A DNA stretch of 64,000 nucleotides from Roseiarcus sp963730555 (GTDB lineage: Bacteria; Pseudomonadota; Alphaproteobacteria; Rhizobiales; Beijerinckiaceae): positions 620,001-684,000 of the forward strand of contig CAVSSS010000008.1 of assembly GCA_963730555.1 (NCBI GenBank), in the 5' to 3' direction. This document shows, one piece after another, positions 33,125-41,870 of the stretch. Below the pieces are notes generated by a model. The model searched no databases. It saw nothing but the letters and a program-made list of their open reading frames with translations, and was not told the origin of the DNA. Made by a program: the position numbers and the translations under genes. Positions within the stretch are counted from its first letter, which is position 1. The number at the start of each line of letters is the position of its first letter.

Positions 33125-35020
33125 ATGGCGGCGGGCGTCTTCATAAGCTTCCGACCTGACGACGCCGCTTGGGCGAAGCAAATTCGCGATCGGCTGGGAA
33201 GCCTTTTGGGTCCTAGGCTCGTCGTGTGGAAGCACAACGACCTTGGGCGTGGCGTCCGCTTCGCGAACGCTCTCATGACGCGCGCGAGAGAAGTCGAAGC
33301 TGTTGTCCTGATTATCGGCAGGAACTGGCTCGCTGGGATGGTTGACGATCCAAGCGATCGGGTACGCATCGAAATCGAGGCCACGCTCGACCGAAAAATC
33401 CGCGTGATCCCGGTTCTCGTCGATGGAGCGTCGATGCCTTCGGCCGACGCTTTGCCGGAATCCCTCAAGATCTTGGCGCGTCTCGAACCTAACTCCGGTA
33501 TCGCACAGCTGGCGAAAACCCAGCCTCATCCCGGCGCCATGCATTCTTTCGTCCCTCCCATCAATCTGCCTTTTGCCCGGTCCGACCTACGCGTGACCGG
33601 TCTGAAGCGTATCGCGGGCCGTCCGCAGAAAATGACCACCAGAAAATCCTCCGCCAACAGAAAGGCAGCGACGAAAGCAGCAGCGACGAAGACAGCCGCG
33701 CGCAAAACCGTCACGAAAAAAGCCGTTCGAAAGGTAGCGGCGACGAAGCGGGCTGAGAAGGAGACAGCCACGAAGACGACAGCGGGGAAGAAGACCGCTG
33801 CAAAAAAGGCGACAGCCAAGCGAGCGGCGAGGCCGATGCGCGATACTGGAGAAGTCGCGTCCGGCCAGTCGCGGGGCGCCGTCAATCAAGACCTATCTAT
33901 CGACGAGATGAAGCGTTTCACTTCGGCACGCCGCGCCGAAGCCCCTCCGGACGAGGACGATCCAATAAGCTTGGGCGCAGGAGAAAGTCCACCGCCGCAG
34001 AACTCTCTGGTGCGCCCCGGACTCAAGCGCTCCTCGGCAAGCAAGAGGACAGTATCAAAGAAATCGGCTCGGGCGCCGGCCCGCATAGGGCTTCACCCTG
34101 CGGGTCCGGGAGCCGTGAGTTCCCATGGGACGGCAGCCCGCGCAAAGCCCAAGCCTCGAGTCAAAGTCAACGACGGGCGCCATACGACGCCAACCAGCGG
34201 TTCGACCGCAGAGATTGTTGAATGCTCCGTCTTCGGTCCCCCGTCCGCGCCGCCTGGCAAGACGATCCTCATCCAGGTGTTCTTGCATCTGGCGAATCAG
34301 GCCGAGCGCGCGAGGTTCCTCGCCACCACGATGGACGCATCGGCGAAACTGAAGGCGACGAAGTCTCTCGACCTGCCCATCAAACGAGGGGCGCGCGTCG
34401 AGATCACCTTCGCTGCCAACGGACTCGTGGTCGACGAGCCCGTCCAAAGCGTCGTTTGGCGGGGCGAGCCCGCATTCTGTCAATTTCAGGCGACGATCCC
34501 CAAAGGAACGAACGAGGATAGCTTCTTGCCCATTGTGCGCGTGAGCGTCGATGGAAAACTTGTCGGACGGATCGTGTTCCGTCTGTCGTCCGACGATGCC
34601 GCCTCGCGACCCGCTTCCGAACCTCTCGGCGACCATGCGAAGCTATATAAATACGCGTTTGTGTCCTACGCCTCGAAAGATCGGGACGAGGTCCTCAAGC
34701 GCGTGCAGATGCTCGAAGTTCTGAAGACGAAGTTCTTTCAGGACATTTTGTCGCTCGACCCCGGCGACCGCTGGGAGAAAAAGCTCTACGAGAATATCGA
34801 TCGCTGCGACCTATTCCTGCTGTTTTGGTCACAAGCGGCAAAAGACTCGCAATGGGTCGTAAAGGAAGCCGAATACGCGCTCGCGCATCAGCAGAAAAAT
34901 GCAGGTAGCGAGCCCGATCTCGTGCCGGTCGTATTGGAGCAGAACGTGCTTCCCCCGCCGAACCTGTCCGCCTTTCATTTCAACGATCGAATTTCCTATC
35001 TGATTACCCGCAAGCTTTAG
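33125..35020 (+). CDS. Double-TIR protein with histone H1-like linker
   Basis: A 631-residue protein with four parts. Residues 3-120: TIR domain (GVFISFRPDDAAWAKQIRDR, VVWKHNDLGRGVRFANAL, AVVLIIGRNWLAG, RVRIEIEATLDRKIRVIPVL) with a Glu at 83 in the catalytic position of NAD-cleaving TIRs. Residues about 170-240: Lys/Ala/Thr-rich repeats (ATKAAATKTAARKTVTKKAV) resembling histone H1 tails. Residues about 362-490: a beta-rich domain (AEIVECSVFGPPSAPPGKTI, RGARVEITFAANGLVV). Residues 507-631: second TIR (YAFVSYASKDRDEV, FLLFWSQAAKDSQWVVKEAE) with Glu 581. TIR domains signal or cleave NAD in immunity; the basic linker suggests nucleic-acid binding. The ATG at 33125 is preceded by GGGGATG. No partner gene is adjacent, so it may act alone. 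Confidence 0.8.
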   Translation: MAAGVFISFRPDDAAWAKQIRDRLGSLLGPRLVVWKHNDLGRGVRFANALMTRAREVEAVVLIIGRNWLAGMVDDPSDRVRIEIEATLDRKIRVIPVLVDGASMPSADALPESLKILARLEPNSGIAQLAKTQPHPGAMHSFVPPINLPFARSDLRVTGLKRIAGRPQKMTTRKSSANRKAATKAAATKTAARKTVTKKAVRKVAATKRAEKETATKTTAGKKTAAKKATAKRAARPMRDTGEVASGQSRGAVNQDLSIDEMKRFTSARRAEAPPDEDDPISLGAGESPPPQNSLVRPGLKRSSASKRTVSKKSARAPARIGLHPAGPGAVSSHGTAARAKPKPRVKVNDGRHTTPTSGSTAEIVECSVFGPPSAPPGKTILIQVFLHLANQAERARFLATTMDASAKLKATKSLDLPIKRGARVEITFAANGLVVDEPVQSVVWRGEPAFCQFQATIPKGTNEDSFLPIVRVSVDGKLVGRIVFRLSSDDAASRPASEPLGDHAKLYKYAFVSYASKDRDEVLKRVQMLEVLKTKFFQDILSLDPGDRWEKKLYENIDRCDLFLLFWSQAAKDSQWVVKEAEYALAHQQKNAGSEPDLVPVVLEQNVLPPPNLSAFHFNDRISYLITRKL

Positions 35021-35043
35021 CCGAGCACACCCCGGCTGCTTGA

Positions 35044-35062
35044 GGGCGGCCTTGAGCCGCCC
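35044..35062. terminator. Possible bidirectional terminator hairpin
   Basis: GGGCGGC CTTGA GCCGCCC lies between the convergent TIR and RlpA-like genes. No long T-run follows on either strand, so it would be a weak or Rho-assisted terminator. Confidence 0.35.
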
Positions 35063-35077
35063 CCAAAGTTGTATGAG

Positions 35078-35386
35078 TTAGACCCGCTCCAGCCGCACAT
35101 GCGCGAGGCCCGCTGCGCGGAAGCCGAGCACGCTCGCCGCGGCGGGCGAGACATCGATGATGCGGCCGCGAATGAACGGCCCGCGGTCGACGATTTTCAG
35201 GATGGCGCTGCGGCCGTTGTCAAGATTGATCACCTTAACCCGCGTCCCTAACGGTAGAGTTTTGTGGGCTGCAATCAGACCGCTGTAATGTGGATTTTGA
35301 TAATATGAGGCTATACCTAATTCACTTGCGGCCGCTACGCTCGTATATCCAACAATGGCCGCGCATGCAAACATGATTTTATGCAT
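35078..35386 (-). CDS. RlpA-like double-psi beta-barrel protein (short form)
   Basis: A 102-residue secreted protein: signal peptide (IMFACAAIVGYTSVAAA), then IASYYQNPHYSGLIAAHKTL, PLGTRVKVINLDNGRSAILK and VDRGPFIRGRIIDVSPAAAS, the double-psi barrel of RlpA septal lytic transglycosylases with the Asp of VDRGPF and of IDVS. It lacks the SPOR domain and lipobox of full RlpA, so it is a stand-alone catalytic-type barrel. The start ATG at 35386 has AGAGGTG upstream. It is divergent from denD. Confidence 0.75.
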   Translation of the reverse strand: MHKIMFACAAIVGYTSVAAASELGIASYYQNPHYSGLIAAHKTLPLGTRVKVINLDNGRSAILKIVDRGPFIRGRIIDVSPAAASVLGFRAAGLAHVRLERV

Positions 35387-35586
35387 CCATTACACCTCTT
35401 GTCCTCAACGTTACAGGGCCCTGTGGAGAGAGGATGAGGCCAAAACAAGGCGATGCTATTTGCCGCTTCACAGATGTTTCACTCAACTTGACAGAGGAAC
35501 GGGAATATGCAGGGCGGTAAAACCGCTCTAGATTGCGCCTGCTCCGCGAGTCAGGAATCGCGGGTGCACGAAGGGAGAGGGTTTGT

Positions 35587-36579
35587 ATGAAGGTGCTCAT
35601 TGTCGGCGCGGCGGGTATGATCGGACGCAAATTGACCGCGCACCTGGTCAGAGATGGAAAACTCGCCGGCAAAACCATCACTCACGCGCATCTTGTCGAT
35701 GTCATAGCGCCGCAAACGCCAGCCAATACACCGTTCCCGGTCGCGCTCGACGCCTTCGACATCGCGGCCTCTTACGTGGCGTCAAAACTGGTTGCGCCGC
35801 GGCCCGACGTCATCTTTCTTCTGGCTTCAGTGGTCTCGGGCGAAGCGGAGGCGGACTTCGACAAGGGCTACGCCATCAATGTCGGGGGAACCCACGCGAT
35901 ATTCGAGGCGATCCGGCGCGAACAGGCGCTGTCCGGCGGAGCCTATAAGCCGCGCCTGATCTTCACCTCATCGATCGCCGTCTATGGCGCGCCGTTCCCG
36001 GAAAAGATCGGCGACGAGTTTCTCGCAGCGCCGCTGACTAGCTATGGGACCCAGAAGGCGATCTGCGAACTCCTGCTCGGCGACTATTCGAGGCGCGGCT
36101 TCTTCGACGGTATTGGTCTGCGGCTACCGACGATCTGCGTGCGCCCCGGCTTGCCGAACAAGGCCGCTTCCGGGTTCTTCTCCGGCATCATCCGCGAGCC
36201 GCTTGCCGGCAAGGAGGCGATCCTGCCGGTCGGCGACGACGTTCGTCATTGGCACGCCTCGCCTCGCGCCGCGATCGAGTTCCTCCTGCGCGCGGCCGAA
36301 CTCGACCTCTTGCTCCTCGGCGCGCGCCGCTCGCTCAACCTGCCCGGCGTCAGCGTCACGGTCGGCGAGCAGATCGAGGCGCTGCGCGCCATCGCCGGCG
36401 ACAAGACGGTTGCCCTCATCCGCCGCCAGCCCGACGAGACGATCATCAAAATCGTCGCTGGCTGGGCGCGAGATTTTGATCCCGCGCGGGCTAAAAGCCT
36501 CGGATTTCACGCAGACGCCAGTTTTTCGGCCATAATCAATGCCCATATTGAGGACGAGCTCAATGGGGTGAGGGCGTGA
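35587..36579 (+). CDS. denD: D-erythronate dehydrogenase-like SDR (NAD-dependent epimerase/dehydratase fold)
   Basis: A 330-residue extended SDR: VLIVGAAGMIGRKLTAHLV is the NAD-binding motif, IFTSSIAVYGAPFPEKIGDE gives the active-site Ser region, and SYGTQKAICELLLGDYSRRG the Tyr-x3-Lys catalytic pair. PTICVRPGLPNKAASGFFSG is typical of the DenD group (D-erythronate oxidation). No ltnD or otnK/otnC partner is next to it, so the physiological substrate is unsure. The start ATG at 35587 has GAGAGGG upstream. It is followed by the histidine kinase gene after seven bases, probably one transcript. Confidence 0.7.
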   Translation: MKVLIVGAAGMIGRKLTAHLVRDGKLAGKTITHAHLVDVIAPQTPANTPFPVALDAFDIAASYVASKLVAPRPDVIFLLASVVSGEAEADFDKGYAINVGGTHAIFEAIRREQALSGGAYKPRLIFTSSIAVYGAPFPEKIGDEFLAAPLTSYGTQKAICELLLGDYSRRGFFDGIGLRLPTICVRPGLPNKAASGFFSGIIREPLAGKEAILPVGDDVRHWHASPRAAIEFLLRAAELDLLLLGARRSLNLPGVSVTVGEQIEALRAIAGDKTVALIRRQPDETIIKIVAGWARDFDPARAKSLGFHADASFSAIINAHIEDELNGVRA

Positions 36580-36586
36580 CCGCACG

Positions 36587-38140
36587 ATGTTAGATCTTCC
36601 GGCCAGAAGCGACAGTCGCACAGAATCGCAGGCGATCTCCGTCGCGCTCGCAAAGCACGCAAGCGCTACAGGGTTGGCGTTGCCGCTGCAGAGCTTCGGC
36701 CTCGCGGCGCGCGTGCTTGCCGTGACGATCGGGTTCGTCTTCCTGGCGATGGGCCTTTTTTACGTGTCACGGCTCACCGCCCATCGCGAGATGTGGCTGC
36801 ACAACAAGATCAGCGGCGCCCAGACGACCGTGGAGGCGTTCGGACTCGCCGGACCAACGCCGCCGCCGCCGGACTTGGCGCAGAAGATCCTCCATAGCGT
36901 CGATGTGAAGTGGCTGGCGGTCGCGACCCCCTCGGGACGTCGCGAGTTTGTCATCGCCGGCGGGCCGCCGGTGGGCGCAGAATCGATCACCGCCGACGAC
37001 AGCTCCTTTTTCGAGAGCCTGGCGGCCACCTTTCGCGCCCTGTTCGCTGAACCCCACAGGGTCGTGAAGCTCAGCGCCCCGGCCCAGGCGAACGATCCGG
37101 CGATCGAGTTCGCCTTTGACGAGACGCCGCTGATCCAATCGTTGTGGCGCGTGTCGGGAAATTTCCTGGCGATTTCTCTCATGATCGCCGCCGTTGTCAG
37201 CTGCGTGCTGTGGGCGGCCCTGTGGCGCATGGTGCTTGAGCCAGTTCGCCGGCTCACCTCCAACATCATCGCCTTTGGCGAAAGTCCGCAGGACGCCTCG
37301 CGCGTGATCGAACCTTCCGGGCGCGGCAACGAGATCGGCCGCGCCGAGGCGGCGCTCGCGATCATGCAGCGGTCGCTCGCGCACGAGCTGGCGCAGCGCA
37401 AGCGGCTGGCCGAGCTCGGCATGGCGGTTGCGCGCATCAATCATGACCTGCGCAACATTCTGTCCGCCGCGCAGCTCATTTCGGATCGCTTGGCGACAAT
37501 CCCCGATCCGCTCGCCCAACGGCTTGCGCCGCGTCTGGTCGCAACCCTCGATCGGGCGATCCAGTTCTGTCAGTCGACGCTGACCTATGGCGCAAGCCGC
37601 GAACTTCCTCCTTCGCGCCGCGCCTTCGACTTGAGCAAGCTGGTGCGGGAAGTGGTCGAGTCGGGGAAAGCCGAACACGACGCTGCGATCGACTACAACA
37701 TCGACATTCCGCCGCGGTTCTGCGTTTACGCCGACCCGGACCACGTCCTGCGCGTGCTTGATAACCTGAGCCGCAACGCCGCCCAAGCTTTGATGGCCAA
37801 GGGCGCAACGGAGGGACGTCCGAAAGCCATTCGCTTCGCGGCCATTCGCACGGACGGGCTCGCGCTGATCGAGATCAGCGACACTGGGCCCGGATTTCCG
37901 CCCGATCAAAACGCGCGGATCTTCGAGCCTTTCCACAAGTCGACGAGCGACGTTGGCGCCGGCCTCGGGCTTGCGATCGCCGCGGACCTCGTGACGCGAA
38001 ACGGCGGAGCGATCACGCTGGCCCCGACAAAGGCGGACGACTTCTATTGCGGCGCCAGATTCCTGATCAAACTGCCGACGGCGGAAGGCGCGCGCAAGCC
38101 CGCGCGTGCCCTCCCCGACGCCCGCCAGCAGCTTCCATAA
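36587..38140 (+). CDS. Membrane-bound sensor histidine kinase (orphan)
   Basis: A 517-residue kinase. TM1 spans about residues 41-60 (ARVLAVTIGFVFLAMGLFYV), a periplasmic loop follows to about 190, TM2 is about 191-212, then a HAMP region, an H-box ARINHDLRNILSAAQ with His at 286, and a HATPase domain with DNLSRNAAQALMAKG (N box), ISDTGPGFPPDQ (G1) and GAGLGLAIAADLVTRNG (G2). No response regulator is adjacent; the sensed signal is unknown. It follows denD by seven bases. The C-terminus ends in a basic tail. Confidence 0.85.
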   Translation: MLDLPARSDSRTESQAISVALAKHASATGLALPLQSFGLAARVLAVTIGFVFLAMGLFYVSRLTAHREMWLHNKISGAQTTVEAFGLAGPTPPPPDLAQKILHSVDVKWLAVATPSGRREFVIAGGPPVGAESITADDSSFFESLAATFRALFAEPHRVVKLSAPAQANDPAIEFAFDETPLIQSLWRVSGNFLAISLMIAAVVSCVLWAALWRMVLEPVRRLTSNIIAFGESPQDASRVIEPSGRGNEIGRAEAALAIMQRSLAHELAQRKRLAELGMAVARINHDLRNILSAAQLISDRLATIPDPLAQRLAPRLVATLDRAIQFCQSTLTYGASRELPPSRRAFDLSKLVREVVESGKAEHDAAIDYNIDIPPRFCVYADPDHVLRVLDNLSRNAAQALMAKGATEGRPKAIRFAAIRTDGLALIEISDTGPGFPPDQNARIFEPFHKSTSDVGAGLGLAIAADLVTRNGGAITLAPTKADDFYCGARFLIKLPTAEGARKPARALPDARQQLP

Positions 38141-38290
38141 TCCGCCTCCCCGAAGGGGCATCCCGCTTCGATTGCGCCCGACTTTGAAGCGGCGCGCCCC
38201 TCAGCTAAGACTGCGGGCCATGAGGATGGCCGCTATGCGGCGGCGCGCGAATTCGTCAAGGCTCCCTCGCGCCATTCAGGGGAAGTGCGC

Positions 38291-39079
38291 ATGTCGGTCA
38301 TGACGCCAGCGGCGCGAACGCAGACGATCGCGTTCCTGTCTTCGGGCGCGAAGGAAGCCAACGAGGCGCTCGAGAGGCTCACGGCTCTTTATGGCAACAG
38401 CCCGCTCGACGAGGCCGACGTCATCGTGGCGCTCGGCGGCGACGGCCTCATGCTGCAGACCCTGCACGTGACCATGAAAGCCCCGAAGCCGATCTATGGC
38501 ATGAACCGGGGATCGGTCGGCTTCCTCATGAACGACTATTCCGAACAAGGCCTGCCCGAACGGCTTCGGGTCGCGGAGCGGTCTATCATTCACCCGCTCA
38601 TTATGCGCACGCGCGACATCAACGGCGCTGAGACGACGGCGCGGGCGATCAACGAAGTGTCTCTGCTACGCCAGACCTATCAAGCGGCGAAATTGCGCAT
38701 CGAGATTGACGACATCGTCCAGCTCGAGGAACTGATCGCCGACGGCATCCTGGTTTCGACGCCGGCCGGCTCGACCGCCTACAACCTTTCCGCCAACGGG
38801 CCGATCCTGCCGCTCGGCGTGCCGCTGATGGCGCTGACGCCGCTCTCGCCGTTCCGCCCCCGCCGGTGGCGCGGCGCGCTGCTCAGGGATTCCCAGCGGG
38901 TCACGATCGAAATCATGGAAGCCGACAAGCGCCCGGTCGCCGCCGCCGCTGACCACTTTGAAATCCGGCGCGTCGTCCAGGTCAAGGTGGCGATGGACAA
39001 GGCGACGTCCCTCATCCTCCTGCATGATCCCGGCCATTCGCTCGATGAGCGAATCTTGCGCGAACAATTCCGCTATTAG
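38291..39079 (+). CDS. nadK: NAD kinase
   Basis: A 262-residue enzyme making NADP from NAD and ATP. The GGDG motif lies in VIVALGGDGLMLQTLH, and STPAGSTAYNLSANGPIL and TPLSPFRPRRWRG follow; length and C-terminus (DERILREQFRY) match alphaproteobacterial NadK. The ATG at 38291 was chosen over an upstream GTG because GGGGAAG lies five bases before it. It is nine bases from the Nudix gene downstream, suggesting a shared transcript and a nucleotide-pool link. Confidence 0.9.
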   Translation: MSVMTPAARTQTIAFLSSGAKEANEALERLTALYGNSPLDEADVIVALGGDGLMLQTLHVTMKAPKPIYGMNRGSVGFLMNDYSEQGLPERLRVAERSIIHPLIMRTRDINGAETTARAINEVSLLRQTYQAAKLRIEIDDIVQLEELIADGILVSTPAGSTAYNLSANGPILPLGVPLMALTPLSPFRPRRWRGALLRDSQRVTIEIMEADKRPVAAAADHFEIRRVVQVKVAMDKATSLILLHDPGHSLDERILREQFRY

Positions 39080-39088
39080 GTCCGCGCG

Positions 39089-39664
39089 ATGACCAAATCC
39101 GCCCGCGTGATCCGCGACACGGTCCTCGCCACCGGTCGGTTCGATCTGACCCGCAGCGAGATCGAGGTCGAGGAGGACGATGACTCGAGGCGCACGCTGA
39201 AGCATGACGTCTATCGCCATGGCAAAGCCGCGGCGGTGCTCCTCTACGATGGCAAGCGTCGGGTCGTCGCGCTGGTCAAGCAGTTTCGCGCCGGCGCCTA
39301 TCTCAGCGACGGAGCGCTCGCGACCATCGAGGCTTGCGCGGGCATGTTGGACGGCGACCCGCCCGAAATCGGCGCTATCCGCGAGGCGCTCGAGGAGACG
39401 GGCATCGCCATTACCGAGCCCATCCACGCCTTCGACGCCTATATGAGCCCGGGCGGCATGACCGAGAAGATCACCTGCTTCGTCGCTCCTTACGGCGAAA
39501 AGGACCGGACAGGAAAGGGCGGCGGCGTCGACGAGGACGAGCATATCGAGGTCCTCGAGATCCCGTTCGGCGAGGCGCTCACGATGATCGAGGGCGGCGC
39601 GATCGCCGACGCCAAGACGATCGCGCTCATTTACTACGCAAAGGCCAAGGGTCTTTTGGATTGA
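39089..39664 (+). CDS. Nudix hydrolase (NudK/ADP-ribose pyrophosphatase-like)
   Basis: A 191-residue Nudix enzyme. VVALVKQFRAGAYLSDG precedes the Nudix box GMLDGDPPEIGAIREALEET with the metal-binding REALEET Glu residues; CAGMLDGDPPE has the two-residue longer spacing of NudK-like members, which hydrolyse GDP-mannose or ADP-sugars. The C-terminal part contains MSPGGMTEKITCFVAPYGE. It is the second gene after nadK, overlapping no other frame. Confidence 0.8.
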   Translation: MTKSARVIRDTVLATGRFDLTRSEIEVEEDDDSRRTLKHDVYRHGKAAAVLLYDGKRRVVALVKQFRAGAYLSDGALATIEACAGMLDGDPPEIGAIREALEETGIAITEPIHAFDAYMSPGGMTEKITCFVAPYGEKDRTGKGGGVDEDEHIEVLEIPFGEALTMIEGGAIADAKTIALIYYAKAKGLLD

Positions 39665-39780
39665 GACGGGGCTCTCCCCGCGAAGCTCAGGTTGCTTCTG
39701 AGCGGCCGTTTCGGGCGCCATCGAGCGGTCACTGTCTTCTGTAAAACTCGACAGGCGGGCAACTCCTCGGGGAGGATAAC

Positions 39781-41514
39781 ATGGCGACATTCGACACTTT
39801 GATCGACGACTTGGCGAGCCGCTTCGGGCTAGGCGTCAATGCAAGGAGCCTTGTCAAAGAAGTCCTGACGATGATCTCGACCTCCCCAAGAGGCCTGAGC
39901 GGTTTCCTCGACAAGCTCAAATCCGGTGGCCTGACCTCGGAAGTCGCATCTTGGCTCGGTCGTCCTGACGCGGCTCCGATCGCCGCCGGGCAAGTCGAGC
40001 GCGCGCTCGGCGGCGCTGCGCTCAGCGGGATTGCGGGGCGCCTCGGCTTAGGCCAGATCGTCGTCTCGACCGCGCTCGGATACGCGTTGCCAAAGATCGT
40101 CGGACTCCTGACGCCGGGCGGCGTCATTCCGGCCGGGGCGCCTGCAGAGATCGAGGCGTTTCTCTCGCAACCGCGGGCCGCGGCGGCGGCGGCGCAGGTC
40201 GCGCCGAAGCGGATCGACGTTCTCCCGGCAAGCGCTGAAAGCCAGTCCAGCATCGGGCGCTGGCTATGGCCGGCGCTCGCCGCGCTAGTCGTCATCGGGC
40301 TGCTTTCCTATTTCTGGTCAACCTTCAACCGCATGCCGTCCGCTCCGCCCGTGGCAAAGGCGCCGGAGCCTGCGCCCGCCGCAGTCGCCCAGGCGCCGGC
40401 TCCGGCGCCGGCAGCGCCAGCCCCAGCCCCGCCGCCTACCGCTCCGGTAACCGCGGCAACGCCGACGCCTCAGCCGTCCCCTGCCCTGGCTCCTTCGACC
40501 GACGCGCAAGCGACCGCTCCGCCGGCTTCGCCTCCGCCGACGCCGGCTCCCTCGACGGATGCGCAAGCGACGGCTTCTCCAGCGCCTGCCGCTGCTCCCG
40601 CGCCGCAGCCGGCAACGCCAGCGCCCGCAGCCGGGACCTCACCCGCAACGACCGAACAGGCTTCGGCGCCGCCAGCTCCTGCGGCGGTTGCGACGGCTGA
40701 ATCGACCGCCCCCGCGTCCGCCACTACGCCGACCCAATTCGCGCTCAGCAACGACAACGGCGCGGTGCGCGCGTCGGGCGTTGTCCCCAGCCAGGACGCG
40801 AAGACGTCGATCATCGACGCGCTCAACTCGGTCTTCGGAGCCGACAAGGTAAAGAGCGACATCAGCATAGACCCAAGCGCTATCGCCGCCTCGTGGCTCG
40901 GCAAGTTCCGAGCCGCGCTCGAAGCTCTCAAAGGCGCAAACATCGATGCAATCTTCAAAGGCGATCAGATCAGCGTTGGCGGCGCCTCCATGGACGACGC
41001 AGCCCGCAGCAAGATCATCGCGGCGTTGACGAGCGCAGTCGGGACGGGCGTCACCGTTGCCGCATTAACCGACAAGACCGCAGCCGCGGTCGCCATTGCT
41101 AATGACAGAGCGACGACCGAGCTTGCGTCGCTTCAGTCCGGCTTCGGCGTCAAGGACCTCCTCTTCGCGCTCAATGACTCTGCGGTCAACTTCGCCTCGG
41201 ATAGCGCGGAGGTGCCGGAATCGATGGCGCCGTTCCTGAAGACCGCAGCCGCGGATTTGAAGCAGCTCAAGGCCGGCCATGTGCTCGAGATCGCGGGTTA
41301 CACCGACAACACCGGCGACGCGACGCTGAACGTCGCGCTGTCGCAGAAGCGGGCCGAGGCGGTACGCCAGGCGCTCATCAAGTATGGCGCTGACCCGGAC
41401 ATGCTCGTGGCCAAAGGCTACGGCGAGGCCGATCCGATCGCCAGCAACGACACGGCCGAGGGACGGCTCAAGAACCGCCGCATCGAATATCACGTCGTGA
41501 AAGCGCCGACGTAG
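39781..41514 (+). CDS. YidB (DUF937)-transmembrane-BON-OmpA fusion protein
   Basis: A 577-residue mosaic. Residues about 1-125: YidB/DUF937-like (FDTLIDDLASRFGLGVNARS, SGFLDKLKSGGLTSEVASWL). A membrane segment WLWPALAALVVIGLLSYFW follows near 160-180, then a Pro/Ala-rich linker of about 130 residues (APAPAPAAPAPAPPPTAP and similar). BON-like repeats follow (VPSQDAKTSIIDALNSVFGA, LKGANIDAIFKGDQISVGGA). The C-terminal 120 residues are an OmpA peptidoglycan-binding domain (VLEIAGYTDNTGDATLNVAL, LSQKRAEAVRQALIKYGADP). DUF937 is therefore likely cytoplasmic, linked through the membrane to a cell-wall-binding end. The strong ribosome site GGGGAGG precedes the ATG at 39781. Confidence 0.8.
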   Translation: MATFDTLIDDLASRFGLGVNARSLVKEVLTMISTSPRGLSGFLDKLKSGGLTSEVASWLGRPDAAPIAAGQVERALGGAALSGIAGRLGLGQIVVSTALGYALPKIVGLLTPGGVIPAGAPAEIEAFLSQPRAAAAAAQVAPKRIDVLPASAESQSSIGRWLWPALAALVVIGLLSYFWSTFNRMPSAPPVAKAPEPAPAAVAQAPAPAPAAPAPAPPPTAPVTAATPTPQPSPALAPSTDAQATAPPASPPPTPAPSTDAQATASPAPAAAPAPQPATPAPAAGTSPATTEQASAPPAPAAVATAESTAPASATTPTQFALSNDNGAVRASGVVPSQDAKTSIIDALNSVFGADKVKSDISIDPSAIAASWLGKFRAALEALKGANIDAIFKGDQISVGGASMDDAARSKIIAALTSAVGTGVTVAALTDKTAAAVAIANDRATTELASLQSGFGVKDLLFALNDSAVNFASDSAEVPESMAPFLKTAAADLKQLKAGHVLEIAGYTDNTGDATLNVALSQKRAEAVRQALIKYGADPDMLVAKGYGEADPIASNDTAEGRLKNRRIEYHVVKAPT

Positions 41515-41573
41515 CGCGGATTGTCGAACGGGGCACGCCCCTTCCCTTCTCCCTCCGGGAGAAGGTCGCGTCG

Positions 41574-41596
41574 TAGGGCGTCGAAAGACGCCCGTC
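41574..41596. repeat. Second copy of short palindromic repeat
   Basis: The 23-base block around GGGCGTCGAAAGACGCCC matches the block at 24086-24108 (inside the larger palindromic repeat) with one base change. It forms a GGGCGTC/GACGCCC hairpin and lies after the OmpA-fusion gene. Confidence 0.6.
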
Positions 41597-41616
41597 TGGC
41601 CGCCGGGGTGGCGACG

Positions 41617-41859
41617 CTAACACTTCACCCACCGCCGTCCAGAACCGTAGCCGTTGAAGCACCACCCCTTTTGCCCGAGTTCCTGCTCGACGCTGCCGAG
41701 CCTCTCGCAGGCCGCAGGATCATTGCTGCCACGGCAGGAGGCTTCAAGCGCTCTCCACTCCCTGATCAGGGCGGCGGCGCTCGTTGGCTCACTCTCAGTC
41801 GCATAAGCGTTCCCGGCAATTCCGGGGATGGCGCACATGAAGAGAAGTAGTGCTTTCAC
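41617..41859 (-). CDS. Small secreted protein, unknown
   Basis: An 80-residue protein starting at GTG 41859 with a signal peptide (KALLLFMCAIPGIAGNAYA). The mature part is helical with LIREWRALEASCRGSNDP and ACERLGSVEQELGQKGWC, ending GSGRRWVKC; four mature cysteines may form two disulphides. Related small periplasmic proteins occur in Rhizobiales; no function is known. A GAGG site precedes the GTG. Confidence 0.6.
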   Translation of the reverse strand: MKALLLFMCAIPGIAGNAYATESEPTSAAALIREWRALEASCRGSNDPAACERLGSVEQELGQKGWCFNGYGSGRRWVKC

Positions 41860-41870
41860 TTACCTCATGC

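Noticed and set aside
36767..38161. 464-codon minus frame across the histidine kinase
   Set aside because: No family similarity; the plus strand has all kinase motifs.
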